From: Anadara kagoshimensis
Lineage: Eukaryota; Mollusca; Bivalvia; Arcoida; Arcidae
DNA length: 64,000 nt
NCBI GenBank assembly: GCA_021292105.1
Contig: CM037874.1
Coordinates: forward strand, 31,202,800-31,266,799
Direction: 5' to 3'
Shown: positions 54,701 through 61,285 of the stretch, one piece after another
How positions within the stretch are numbered: position 1 is the stretch's first letter
How the letters are laid out: the number at the start of each line of letters is the position of its first letter
Notes under the pieces: model-generated
Told to the model about the DNA's origin: nothing
The model's input: the letters and a program-made list of their open reading frames with translations, nothing else
Databases searched by the model: none
Program-made: the position numbers and the translations under genes

Positions 54701-56903
54701 CATGTCATGGAAAAGTCATGGAATTTTGAATTTTAATTAAAAAAAACTTCGATTTAATCTGAAACTAAAGCAAAATAAATATTATAAAACTGTTTCTGAC
54801 TTCGTGAGATACAGTTTGGTCCAATAACCACCCAAAGACGTGAAACGGTGAAATCCGGTTTTGTCTGTTTCCGCGCCCGACTTGTAGTTTACAATCGCCT
54901 AATGTGATTCGTATCGTAAATGCATGGTTAATCATGCCACTGGCACGTAATTGTGTCCTGGAAATAGATGAAAATGTCCTGGAAAAGTCATGGAAAAGTC
55001 ATGAAATTTTTATTGGCAATGGCTGTATGAACCCTGGAGGTGCTTACCCTTCCGGAGCACCCGGCCTCTCTTCCCTGCTGAAAGTTTACATATTTAACCT
55101 AACTTGCCAGTTTCAAATTTTTAACTTTTCTTCTGGATTGTGATTTGTAGATGGATAAGTATGTTTTGTTTTGATGATTACGATTTAATTGCTCATACTT
55201 AGTGATTTTGAGTCTATGTAAAAGGTATGCTTTTTAGATCTTTGAATTTGTTGTAAACATGGTACATACATTGTTTATAAACGATATGCATGTATATACA
55301 CTTCTATATAAACGCCACTTACTCATTAAGACCAGTGTTTTAATGTCTGTTTGCTTTTGGGATGAGTATTATTAATATTTATTAAAATTTTTGTATTGCA
55401 ATGATATTATAATATGCTGATGCTGTATTGCGATACATATCATAACATACATTTCAAAAGTGAAGAAAAGAAGACTTTAACCTTATACAGTCATATACTG
55501 TACATGTACATAACTCATCAAATATTGTTATATGTACATTCAATCGTCACCAGATATCTTTTTAATATAACGTTATTGATGCTGTTTCCATATCTAGATA
55601 GCTTTATATATGATGTTATGTGTTTATATGTGTTGTATTTTGGCCGTGACGTAGTATATTTATATGTTTACATTTGGATCATATGAAATACTATGACAGT
55701 TACAGACATCATATACATTACTCAATTTAAAAAACATATAAATTGGTATTGTAGCATCTGGTCAGTCATATCGCAATATATTTGTATCAGGAAATCATAA
55801 TATGGTGATATAATATCGCACACCACTAGTTTGTTTCATATTTCATTTTAATACCCTCTAAAAAATTCAAGTGTCCAGAGAAAATAATACCACTGATAAT
55901 GTGTTGAAATGCAAACTTCTGAAATGTCCATTATCTTTGTTGAGTAGATGCGTTAATCATCTGGAATAAAACTTTTACTCAAACAGCTTTGAAATAAATG
56001 GTCATTACAGAATTATGAAGAAAACCCAAGAGAAAATAACATCACTTAAAATGTAAATTTATTCAAAATGTTGAAATGCAAACTTCTAGAATAACAGTCT
56101 AAAAGAACTTTAATTAACATGATATCTCCATAAATGTGATAAATGAGGGGTTTATTTCTTATAATGTGGTTAATATTTTAGTTCTGTAGATCAGGGAGAA
56201 AACATGAAGAAAGATGACCATAACAGTGTGAAAGGTGCTTCTGGTGGAACAAAAGATATGAGTAAGTTTCTGTACCTTATGTTACATACCCACATCCCAT
56301 TTTTCCTTTGGTTTTAATTAGAATTAAAATAGAATTCTGCCTTATAGAAATGACCAGTAGTTGCCTTATGTTGCTGTTTATTATGTTAAGAATATGTTCT
56401 AGACTCAACAGACCTAACAACTACAGTGCAGGCCTGTCAAAAGTTTAACGTCAAATTAGTGCCGAATCTTGCCCCATCGTTAGCTGTATCTCGCCAGCTT
56501 TTCGGCAGCTGCTATCTATCTCTAGATATTTCTTCGGCCATTAGCTATGTATATCTCTGCCACATAGCAGCCGAGCTTGTGGCTCCTTTTTGTTAGCTCA
56601 GTGTTAAACTTTCGACAGGTCTGTACTGAATAGACAGGTTGTGGCCACTAATACACAAGTTGGATCATGAAGTTGAGGGGTTCTACCAATGTTGTGTTAT
56701 GTTATAATTATTAGTTTGCTATATTTGAATAACTCCTTTTTTAGATGTGTACTTTTATTCTAATTTTGTTTAAAGAAGAGTTACCATGAAAATGACTGAA
56801 GTTATAAATAATCTCACTTGAATTGGAAAATAAAAAAAAGTTAAAAATTAAAAAAAATGGATAAATAAATAAGGAATTCAGATAAAGTTACCACATGTAC
56901 AGG

Positions 56904-56957
<54 letters not shown>

Positions 56958-57791
56958 ATTGATGGTGTTTGGATTTTAAAGTTCTATGTGATTAATGGCT
57001 GTCAGCTATATGTGAATTTAATGGGTAAGGTTTGAGCTTTTTATTTTATTCCAAGTTTTTCTTTAAAATACCTAATCATTAATTCTCATATTACATTGTA
57101 GGTCTTTTAAGATTATTCAACTTTCAAAATAAAACATCTCAAAGTAGACCTGAACAAGACCAGAATAGAAAAGATGGTGATAATACAACCATGGCTGCTG
57201 TTACCATGGTGACAAACTCCGACCTTGCAGCACCATCAGATGCTGTAGGTGCATCAGGAGCTAGTGGATCACAGAAGTCAGAGTCCAGTCCTAGCGGTTC
57301 TAGTCCACAGGTAGAGTTTAGTAGCCAGAATACTACCAAGGATTCTAGGTTAGTATTTACAGGTAGATACATGATGTGACAAAATATACAGGTGTTCATA
57401 AAGAAAAGTCAAATTTTATTGATATACTATCTGTCAAATAAGATAATGTTTACATGTATATCTATTTTTTTAAAATTAAATTCTTTGTGAATTTTCCAAA
57501 ATTTCTTAATTTTTACGAACAGAGAGTAATCTCTGGGAGTATTGTCATGGGAGCTGCCAACACCAGCTGGTTTAGCTTGTCATCAGAATGTGATGATGTT
57601 GTTTCATAATCTCAGCATGAGCATAAACATCAGCACAACATTTACATGTACATTTATATATAACATTTAATTTATATTCTAAATTTTGACTATTCTTTTA
57701 CCATCACGGTGGAGATTAGATATATTATAATGATTAACTCTTGTTTGATTTTTGTAGGTCTGATAGTGGTGATGATTCAGTGGTTATATGA
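28976..57791 (+). CDS. trim37: TRIM37 E3 ubiquitin ligase, complete (23 coding exons)
   Basis: Twenty-three GT-AG exons join to 2850 nt including TGA (949 aa; human TRIM37 is 964). RING at about 26-65 (C26-x2-C29, C39/H41, C47-x2-C50, C62-x2-C65). B-box at 107-139 (C107-x2-H110-x7-C118-x2-C121-x4-C126-x2-C129-x6-H136-x2-H139). Coiled coil about 140-260. MATH/TRAF domain about 283-430. Then an acidic Ser-rich region ([11 protein letters not shown] is shared with human), a basic cluster at 665-677 that may be an NLS, and a Ser-rich poorly conserved tail. TRIM37 orthologs mono-ubiquitinate histone H2A, act on peroxisomal PEX5 and limit centrosomal PLK4 condensates; which roles apply here is unknown. 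The ATG is in context AATAATGG and no coding 5' exon is visible upstream. The last exon is tandemly repeated (see 57722-58171). Confidence 0.95.
29321..29640 (-). mobile_element. SINE-like pieces, family E (two tRNA heads)
   Basis: Minus-strand tRNA-like heads at 29321-29400 (GTAGCTCAGTGGTAGAGCAC, GGTTTGATCCCTGG) and 29550-29640, with the tail TGGTCGGCCACTTACC and a 16-base poly-T. The same modules are on the plus strand at 36035-36345. Confidence 0.65.
29764..30081 (+). mobile_element. SINE-like element, family A, diverged copy
   Basis: Aged head GTAGCTAATTTGGTTGAGTG and GGGATTGAGCCCCC, and the family tail AAGCTGGTGACATCTCGGTA. Related to 31529, 46505, 47952 and 53531. Confidence 0.6.
30095..30350 (-). 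repeat. tRNA-headed SINE fragments, family E
   Basis: Minus-strand GGTACTTCAGTGGGTAGTGT and GGTCCCAGGTTTCAAT, plus a separate TGTTGGTCGGCCACTTACCA tail piece at 30306-30325. Confidence 0.5.
30622..30723 (+). CDS. trim37: trim37 exon 2 (RING, first part)
   Basis: 102 nt, residues 19-52: [15 protein letters not shown] then [19 protein letters not shown]. It holds the first six zinc ligands. Acceptor TTTTAG, donor GTGAGT. Confidence 0.96.
31328..31368 (+). CDS. trim37: trim37 exon 3 (RING, last ligands)
   Basis: 41 nt, [13 protein letters not shown] plus two bases of Arg66. It supplies C62 and C65. Acceptor TTTGCAG, donor GTTTGT (weak but conserved position). Confidence 0.93.
31529..31862 (+). 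mobile_element. SINE-like element, family A
   Basis: A box GGTAGCTCAGTTGATAGAAT, B box GGGTTTGAACCCC, then a 260-bp body ending CTTGACTGGGATAGTAAACACCATTAC. It sits in trim37 intron 3. Confidence 0.82.
32047..32166 (+). CDS. trim37: trim37 exon 4 (RING-B-box linker)
   Basis: 120 nt. [18 protein letters not shown] is near identical to vertebrate TRIM37, followed by a charged linker. Acceptor TTTTTCAG, donor GTAAGT. Confidence 0.95.
32511..33437. mobile_element. 927-bp relative of the fold-back element, with internal tandem repeats
   Basis: Starts AGTCCCCTACCGGCGAAAGC and ends GCGACCGGTAGGGGACT. The interior holds four to five diverged units of about 120-150 bp (GGTATGTGACTCTACCATGA, GTTATGGCCCTTTGAACTTT). 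It shares left-end sequence with 22323-22742. Confidence 0.82.
34023..34115 (+). repeat. tRNA-like SINE head
   Basis: AGGTAGCTCAGTGGGTAGAG and GGGTTCGGTTCCCGG, just before trim37 exon 5. No credible acceptor stem, so not called a tRNA gene. Confidence 0.6.
34147..34234 (+). CDS. trim37: trim37 exon 5 (B-box)
   Basis: 88 nt: [18 protein letters not shown] then [11 protein letters not shown]. Zinc ligands C107 to C129. Acceptor TTTATAG, donor GTAAGT. Confidence 0.95.
35261..35287. repeat. Poly-C run (27)
   Basis: Follows a 15-base poly-A. Such a run is prone to sequencing or assembly error and could form a G-quadruplex on the other strand. Confidence 0.95.
36035..36345 (+). mobile_element. 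SINE-like element, family E, two heads in tandem
   Basis: Heads at 36040-36120 (GTGGCCCAATCGGTAGAGCG, GGGTTTGAATTCGG) and 36241-36320 (GTAGCTCAATCGGTAGAACG, GGGCTCGAGTCCCGG), with ACATTTGGGG..CCGACCCTGG and TGGTCCCAGGGGTGGAACCC between. Confidence 0.68.
36755..36788. repeat. (AAT)n microsatellite
   Basis: Eleven ATA/AAT triplets inside the TTAA element. Confidence 0.95.
37873..37995 (+). CDS. trim37: trim37 exon 6 (B-box end, coiled coil)
   Basis: 123 nt: [17 protein letters not shown] then a heptad-rich stretch ending [10 protein letters not shown]136 and H139 complete the B-box. Preceded by the 3.05-kb TTAA element in intron 5. Confidence 0.95.
38250..39181. mobile_element. CAGGG MITE, 932 bp, target duplication GATATT
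   Basis: Ends CAGGGGTCACACTG and CAGCGTGAACCCTG are imperfect inverted repeats; GATATT flanks both sides (38244-38249, 39182-39187). Inner TTTCGCC..GGCGAAA-type sequence near both ends. In trim37 intron 6. Confidence 0.82.
39205..39512 (+). repeat. 153-bp tandem duplication, diverged
   Basis: CCTTGATAAATTTGACATCT at 39224 and CCTTGATAAATGTGACACCT at 39377; flanks align over about 150 bp each. Overlapping open frames on both strands are by-products. Confidence 0.85.
39677..39800 (+). CDS. trim37: trim37 exon 7 (coiled coil)
   Basis: 124 nt: [19 protein letters not shown] matches vertebrate TRIM37 almost residue for residue. Ends in the first base of a Gly codon, donor GTAAGA. Confidence 0.95.
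40388..40525. repeat. Imperfect palindrome in trim37 intron 7
   Basis: AAATTAATTTTTCTTTGTGT ... TTTTGCACAC and GTGTGCAAATTG ... GAAAAATTAATTT; about 60-bp arms. Confidence 0.7.
40870..41065 (+). CDS. trim37: trim37 exon 8 (coiled coil to MATH linker)
   Basis: 196 nt: starts [16 protein letters not shown] and ends [17 protein letters not shown]. Acceptor GGTTACAG, donor GTATAT. Confidence 0.95.
41723..41855 (+). CDS. trim37: trim37 exon 9 (MATH start)
   Basis: 133 nt: [36 protein letters not shown]. Start of the substrate-binding MATH fold. Donor GTAAGT. Confidence 0.96.
42722..42798 (+). CDS. trim37: trim37 exon 10 (MATH)
   Basis: 77 nt: [20 protein letters not shown] then LPETS plus two bases of Lys. 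Acceptor ATTACAG, donor GTAAGT. Confidence 0.96.
42811..43025. mobile_element. Diverged GGTTTCACAAT-type MITE
   Basis: GGCCCAAGTTAATCAACCAT..TTCTTAACTAAG on the left and TTAAGGAAAAATTGTGAAAC..CAGGGCC on the right. Related to 15712-15946. Immediately after trim37 exon 10. Confidence 0.65.
43725..43925 (+). repeat. Dispersed repeat (GAATTAGAAGCAAAA), copy 2
   Basis: Relative of 15990-16215, ending about 40 bp before trim37 exon 11. It opens a reading frame continuous with the exon (43801-44199), which would be an exon-repeat chimera if the acceptor were skipped. Confidence 0.75.
43965..44195 (+). CDS. trim37: trim37 exon 11 (MATH core)
   Basis: 231 nt: [59 protein letters not shown]. The acceptor ATATTACAG lies within about 40 bp of a dispersed repeat (43745-43925). 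Confidence 0.96.
44196..45116. other. trim37 intron 11
   Basis: 44480-44770 carries a diverged piece of the 32511 family (GGTATGTGAGTCTACCATCA, GCAGATATTAAACTGATATT). Nothing else recognised. Confidence 0.55.
45117..45180 (+). CDS. trim37: trim37 exon 12
   Basis: 64 nt: (W)[21 protein letters not shown]. End of the MATH region; weakly conserved after YINQLE. Acceptor TTTGTAG, donor GTAAGT. Confidence 0.9.
45190..46043 (+). mobile_element. GGCC/TTATA MITE, copy 4, split
   Basis: The left half (45190-45273, TACAGTCTAACCTGTCTATA) starts 10 bp after exon 12; the right half (45856-46043) ends ACAGGTTGGACTGTA. About 580 bp of AT-rich sequence lies between. Confidence 0.75.
46505..46838 (+). mobile_element. 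SINE-like element, family A, best-preserved copy
   Basis: GTGGTAGCTCAGTTGGTAGA (A box), GGGTTTGAACCCCGG (B box), a body of about 260 bp and the tail TCGATATAAGTGAAATATTC. Open frames at 46368-46729 are shadows. Confidence 0.86.
46985..47196. mobile_element. TACTGTAAACG MITE
   Basis: TACTGTAAACGTATTTATTT to AAATTAAATATGTTTACAGTA; interior with TTCGCTTATTTTGC and GCGAAAATTAATAC. Probable TA target. A left-end fragment is at 52703-52760. Confidence 0.78.
47388..47457 (+). CDS. trim37: trim37 exon 13
   Basis: 70 nt: [20 protein letters not shown] then SDL. It aligns with human ERLTIELS. Donor GTAAAT. Confidence 0.88.
47513..47705 (+). mobile_element. SINE-like element, family D, copy 2
   Basis: GGTTCAAATCCCACTTGGGA (B-box-like), then CTCTGGGCACTCC..CTCCACCATCC..CTTGATATA as in 12688-12890. 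Confidence 0.65.
47952..48270 (+). mobile_element. SINE-like element, family A
   Basis: CCGTAGCTCATTTGTTAGAG and GTGGGTTCGATCACTGG, with body as in 46505-46838. Confidence 0.8.
48319..48496 (-). mobile_element. GGCC/TTATA MITE, copy 5 (inverted)
   Basis: TACAGTCCAACCTGCCTTAA to GACAGGTTTGACTGTA, ending 34 bp before trim37 exon 14. Confidence 0.86.
48530..48708 (+). CDS. trim37: trim37 exon 14 (acidic linker)
   Basis: 179 nt, disordered His/Pro then acidic: [20 protein letters not shown]. Phases 1 to 0 fit its neighbours. A GGCC/TTATA repeat copy ends only 34 bp before it. Confidence 0.88.
48785..48965 (+). repeat. AACAGGAGGTGCTTACCC dispersed repeat, uninterrupted copy
   Basis: Matches 54580-55180, where the same sequence is split at GAGGT by a CAGGG MITE. 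It therefore serves as the empty site (GAGGT at 48804-48808). Confidence 0.85.
49046..49349. mobile_element. CAGGG MITE, 304 bp, target duplication AGTGC
   Basis: CAGGGATTCATCAGGG and CCCTGATAAATCCCTG ends, flanked by AGTGC at 49041-49045 and 49350-49354. Related in sequence to 18720-19120. Confidence 0.85.
49886..49986 (+). CDS. trim37: trim37 exon 15 (NDIDEETM block)
   Basis: 101 nt: [20 protein letters not shown] then [13 protein letters not shown]. The ENDIDEETM motif is shared with vertebrate TRIM37 and anchors the alignment. Confidence 0.93.
50336..50550. repeat. Truncated relic of the 482-bp fold-back MITE
   Basis: About 80 percent similar by eye to 23320-23540 (TGCGCATATGATG..GTAAAAC, TGGTATAAACATCATCAT, ACAAGTAAGTGAA). 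The left arm is missing. Confidence 0.75.
50625..50747 (+). CDS. trim37: trim37 exon 16
   Basis: 123 nt, Ser-rich: [20 protein letters not shown] then [12 protein letters not shown]. Acceptor TGTATAG, donor GTAGGT. Confidence 0.88.
51223..51305 (+). CDS. trim37: trim37 exon 17
   Basis: 83 nt: (R)[20 protein letters not shown] then RWTASLG. Acceptor TTTTTTTTACAG, donor GTAAGA. Confidence 0.87.
51686..51806. mobile_element. Short palindromic MITE
   Basis: GGACCTAATAAAGCATAATT and AATTATGCTTTGTACAACTGGGCCC, with TTAATCA/TGATTAA inside. In trim37 intron 17. Confidence 0.65.
51926..52180 (+). CDS. trim37: trim37 exon 18 (basic cluster)
   Basis: 255 nt. [15 protein letters not shown] (about 665-679) looks like a nuclear localisation signal, followed by a helical Ala-rich stretch, [17 protein letters not shown]. 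Donor GTAAAG. Confidence 0.88.
52181..53128. other. trim37 intron 18
   Basis: Contains a diverged direct duplication (TTCTTGTATGATTTTCCATC at 52371 and 52532) with period about 160, and a TACTGTAAACG left-end fragment at 52703-52760. Confidence 0.6.
53129..53296 (+). CDS. trim37: trim37 exon 19 (Ser/Thr-rich)
   Basis: 168 nt: [18 protein letters not shown], then [15 protein letters not shown] and [21 protein letters not shown] resembles a basophilic kinase or 14-3-3 site. Acceptor TTTTACAG, donor GTACAG. Confidence 0.86.
53336..53462 (+). repeat. Diverged GGCC-type repeat fragment
   Basis: TACAGTAAAACCTGTTTTAA then GAGGCCACTAATAGG, ending CCAGGTGGCGCTT. Only the left end resembles the GGCC/TTATA family. 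Confidence 0.5.
53531..53873 (+). mobile_element. SINE-like element, family A
   Basis: ACTCAGTTGGGAGAGCGCTA and GGGGTTCAAACCCCG, body and tail as in 46505-46838. Confidence 0.82.
54188..54344 (+). CDS. trim37: trim37 exon 20
   Basis: 157 nt: [20 protein letters not shown], then [20 protein letters not shown]. Acidic, unlike any motif I recognise. Acceptor TGTTTTAG, donor GTAATT. Confidence 0.86.
54602..55036. mobile_element. CAGGG MITE, 435 bp, target duplication GAGGT
   Basis: CAGGGTTCACAC and GTATGAACCCTG ends; GAGGT on both sides. The host repeat is intact at 48785-48965, which confirms the insertion point. Inside, AAAAGTCATGGAATT recurs five or more times. Confidence 0.9.
55180..56181. 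other. trim37 intron 20, remainder
   Basis: AT-rich; the 90-residue open frame at 55414-55686 is low complexity. No exon fitting the phases seen. Confidence 0.5.
56182..56261 (+). CDS. trim37: trim37 exon 21
   Basis: 80 nt: (S)[20 protein letters not shown] then GGTKDM. Acceptor TATTTTAG, donor GTAAGT. Phases match exons 20 and 22. Confidence 0.84.
56429..56623. mobile_element. CAGRCCTGTC MITE
   Basis: CAGGCCTGTCAAAAGTTTAAC and GTTAAACTTTCGACAGGTCTG, about 20-bp inverted repeats with two mismatches, in trim37 intron 21. No clear target duplication. Confidence 0.78.
56908..56954. repeat. (TA)23 microsatellite
   Basis: Uninterrupted TA run in intron 21. Confidence 0.96.
57102..57348 (+). CDS. 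trim37: trim37 exon 22 (low-complexity Ser/Ala/Gly)
   Basis: 247 nt: [20 protein letters not shown], then an Ala/Ser/Gly/Pro-rich segment ending NTTKDS plus two bases of Arg. Acceptor TTGTAG, donor GTTAGT. Confidence 0.86.
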
Positions 57792-58171
57792 TAATGACAA
57801 ACCCTTGTTTTATATTTCCAGGTCTGATAGTGGTGATGATTCAGTGGTTATATAATAATGACAAACCCTTGTTTTATTTTTCCAGGTCTGATAGTGGTGA
57901 TGATTCAGTGGTTATATAATAATGACAAACCCTTGTTTTATTTTTCCAGGTCTGATAGTGGTGATGATTCAGTGGTTATATAATAATGACAAACCCTTGT
58001 TTTATATTTCCAGGTCTGATAGTGGTGATGATTCAGTGGTTATATAATAATGACAAACCCTTGTTTTATATTTCCAGGTCTGATAGTGGTGATGATTCAG
58101 TGGTTATATGATAATGATGAACCCTTGTTTTATATTTCCAGGTCTGATAGTGGTGATGATTCAGTGGTATG
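57722..58171 (+). repeat. 64-bp tandem array of terminal exon plus 3' splice acceptor, 7 copies
   Basis: Exon starts fall at 57758, 57822, 57886, 57950, 58014, 58078 and 58142, exactly 64 bp apart. Each unit holds a pyrimidine tract (CCCTTGTTTTATWTTTCCAG), then the last-exon sequence beginning GTCTGATAGTGG. The first 27 exon bases are identical in all seven. Differences lie in the stop (TGA in copies 1 and 6, TAA in 2-5), in the pyrimidine tract (tatattt versus tattttt) and in copy 7, which reads GTGGTATGA and so ends one residue earlier. The sequence before copy 1 is a diverged unit edge. Confidence 0.93.
57758..57791 (+). CDS. trim37: trim37 exon 23, first of seven copies of the terminal exon
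   Basis: 34 nt completing Arg then [10 protein letters not shown] and TGA. Acceptor GATTTTTGTAG. Six further copies of the same exon and acceptor follow every 64 bp; any could serve as the last exon. Confidence 0.8.
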
Positions 58172-58417
58172 AACATTTTCATATGGTGCTGCTTTGTGTT
58201 TTTGAGTTGCCATGCTGTTTATTAGTAAAACAGAAATATGTACAAACATTTGAGTGCTGATGGAACAAAATCTTCACTCATTTGATCAACAGCAAATAAG
58301 TGTTTTCAATGAAGTTATGTTTAAACTATACAGGATGTGTAAGTCTTGTCTTGAGACCGACCTGAATATCTATTTGACTTCCCTCGTACAATATCCGACT
58401 CCCTAGTGTAATATTAA
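58172..58417 (+). other. trim37 3' UTR / flank
   Basis: Sequence after the last exon copy. The polyadenylation site cannot be fixed by eye. Confidence 0.4.
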
Positions 58418-58985
58418 TAGAATCTGTCACCTGTTTGTGACCGATACCGGTTGATCTCAGTCGAGGGTGATGTGATGTAACATATATCCCAATCGAGGCT
58501 TTGCCGAGATTGGGATATGTTACATCACAGCACCCAAGACTGAGATCAACCGGTATCGGTCACAAACAAGTGATAGATTCTATTTCTCGTACCATTTAAG
58601 TATTTATAACTGCGTATACAAAACAAAACACGTACACTCATGGGGCCTCTTGCATTCCTTTGGGCACCTAATGCATTGTACAAATCCGCCCTTTGAAAAT
58701 AATCCCATCGACAACTCTTCAAATTTTTAAAATATCAACGATTTGTATTCAATGCAAATATAAAAACTTTGACAATGAAATATTTTGAATAAAAAGTAAA
58801 ATAAAACACATATGTAAAAAATAAATAAAGAAACGCTTTGTTTTGATGACGTCAAGCGCAATGATCGGATACGTCATCCTGATTGTTCAATTGTCGCGTG
58901 AGGCAGTACCAGACAAACTGGACAAGACAGAAAAATCTAGCACTGGTGTGCGCGTGAGATTTTTCTGTCCGAGGTACGAGAAATG
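58418..58985. mobile_element. Compound element: palindrome plus inverted-repeat-bounded block, third example
   Basis: 58421-58583 is a palindrome with arms of about 75 bp (ATAGAATCTGTCACCTGTTT ... CCCAATCGAGG and complement). It is joined to 58584-58985, a block bounded by TTCTCGTACC and GGTACGAGAA. Same layout as 1420-2045 but unrelated sequence. Confidence 0.78.
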
Positions 58986-59846
58986 ATTTTCTGGTACTGT
59001 TTCAATCGGGGAAATTTTTTACAGTACATCTGTATCATACTGCTTACAGAACATTAAATTTCAATAGTGCTTTTTTGTTATTCATTGCAAATGTATATAA
59101 CATTGTTATCAACATTTATAATAATTATTAGCCAGGTGAATAGATAGGCAAACAACATTTACCTGTCTGCTTAACCTTAGATTTAAATAACTATTATCAA
59201 ATACTTCATTTATGTAAAGAGAACACAGGTGTTTTTTGTCTACATTATTGTATATATACATGGTTTATGCATTAACTGCGAATCCTAACTACCCGTGTAT
59301 TGGGTGGATCATCATATATGAATATTCCTAAAGAAAGGTCAAACGGACAGGTCAATGTTGTTTCCCTATGCCAGAAACATTTTGTTCCCAAGGTGATCAC
59401 AATTTTAAATGAAGCATCCCCATGTCATGATGTTACAGTCCAGTTGATAATCTAAGGTAGAAGACAGCAACATATGATCTTTAAAGTCTGCATATTGTGG
59501 TAGGGTAAGCCATCAGGTACCAGGTCTTCAGAGGAGAGTTACAGATCCTGTTTATTAAGTGATTTCTATGCCAGTGTAAGATTATAGACATGTAGGTGAA
59601 GCAAAAACTGTGATAGATAGATAGATAGAAACAAATAATGAACATTTATAGTGCTTTAAATTACATTTTACATACCTATACCATTGTATACATGTGATCG
59701 TTAATACAAAATATTACAGAATTGTTTATTGTGATATCAGCAATGTGGTGATAAATGTTTTACATGTAGTTTTGTGTGAATTAGAAAATTTTAGATTCTA
59801 GAGATGTGTCGAAAAGAAGTGTTTTAGTTTTTCAGTTGTATCCACA
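58986..59846. other. Downstream region, no recognised gene
   Basis: Contains a short (GATA) run at 59612-59627 only. Confidence 0.5.
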
Positions 59847-59847
59847 T

Positions 59848-60075
59848 ACTGAAAACCAACTTTTACTTGTGTGCGATTATGGAAACTTTCACATGTTTCA
59901 CGAAGACAAAATAATCGCAAAAGTTAAACGTCACAAACTTGTTTTCTAAAATGGTTGTATTTATACCAAATATTCAGCTAAGGTTCATATCTTGAAAGTT
60001 AATACTTGTGAATTTGTTTTTGGTAAGAGAATCGCGAAAGTTAATATCTGCGAATAAAAGTTGGTTTGCAGTATA
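59848..60075. mobile_element. TACTG..CAGTA MITE
   Basis: ATACTGAAAACCAACTTTTA and AAAAGTTGGTTTGCAGTAT are inverted repeats. GCGAAAGTTAATA interior. Probable TA target. Confidence 0.78.
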
Positions 60076-60585
60076 ATGGGGAATCTCAATGTTAATCTGG
60101 CTCTGAAGAGAGTTTATCATCAGCATACAATATGATCAATACCCAATAATATACATGTATGTACAAAATTATGTTTATGTTAGCAATTCACAGAATAATG
60201 GGAACAGGGCAATGTCAAGTTATTCAATTCCATATCCAATGTTCACAAACATTATGAGGGTAGCATTTGAAAATGTCAAGTTATAGGATTCCATATGCAA
60301 TTGGAATAAATAAATACACAAACATTATGGATTAGCATTTGGTACACTGGTGAATGCCATTGTACAAAACACTGTAAACTTTCTTTTAGTAAGCCTCTCA
60401 AGAAAAGCTTTGATAATGTTGATTTTAGAAAGGGAACAACATAATAGACCAACCATTTGTTTGAATCAGAAAATTGTAAATTCCATCCTACTTCAGTACA
60501 CAAGGATTTTACAGGCCAGCTTATGGACCAAAAGGATTCATTGACATATTATCAGATTATACATGAAAATCCTATCATAACAATC

Positions 60586-61065
60586 ATACATGAGGTTTTC
60601 ATAGTCTTGTTTTTTTATGAACATCAGAACATATAAACAAATGCAACTTTTGATTCCATCTGACTTCTGCTTACACATCCAAACAACATATCCAAACACA
60701 ACCTCTACTACATTGATTTAAAAGATTTAAAATGAGAGTACATGAAGTTTAATTGTAAAACTGTTTTGTGTATGACAGAAAAATTTGTAAATCATTTTTT
60801 GTTTAATTTTTAAGGGATTACTTAATACATGAGGTTTTCATAGTCTTGTTTTTTTATGAACATCAGAACATATAAACAAATGCAACTTTTGATTCCATCT
60901 GACTTCTGCTTACACATCCAAACAACATATCCAAACACAACCTCTACTACATTGATTTAAAAGATTTAAAATGAGAGTACATGAAGTTTAATTGTAAAAC
61001 TGTTTTGTGTATGACAGAAAAATTTGTAAATCATTTTTTGTTTAATTTTTAAGGGATTACTTAAT
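60586..61065 (+). repeat. 239-bp perfect tandem duplication
   Basis: Copies 60586-60824 and 60825-61063 are identical as far as I can read (ATACATGAGGTTTTCATAGT ... GGGATTACTTA). Very recent or an assembly duplicate. Confidence 0.95.
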
Positions 61066-61249
61066 TTTTGAAAGAAGGTCTTGGGGTTGGATGGGGGTGT
61101 AGATGGGAGGATTTAGAATAATAGATGATAAAAGAGGCATTAGAAATGAACAGTAATTAACTGTAGATGACTGGGAGTTTTTTGAGAGGATGGAGGGCAT
61201 ATTAAAAATATTTTGATACCTGTATGTAGAGAAAATCTGATTTTATTAT

Positions 61250-61285
<36 letters not shown>
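61250..61285. repeat. (GA)n microsatellite
   Basis: GA run with one interrupting T. Confidence 0.93.

Noticed and set aside
60301-60320. AATAAA polyadenylation signals downstream of trim37
   Set aside because: Many AATAAA copies occur in this AT-rich region and none can be preferred without transcript data.
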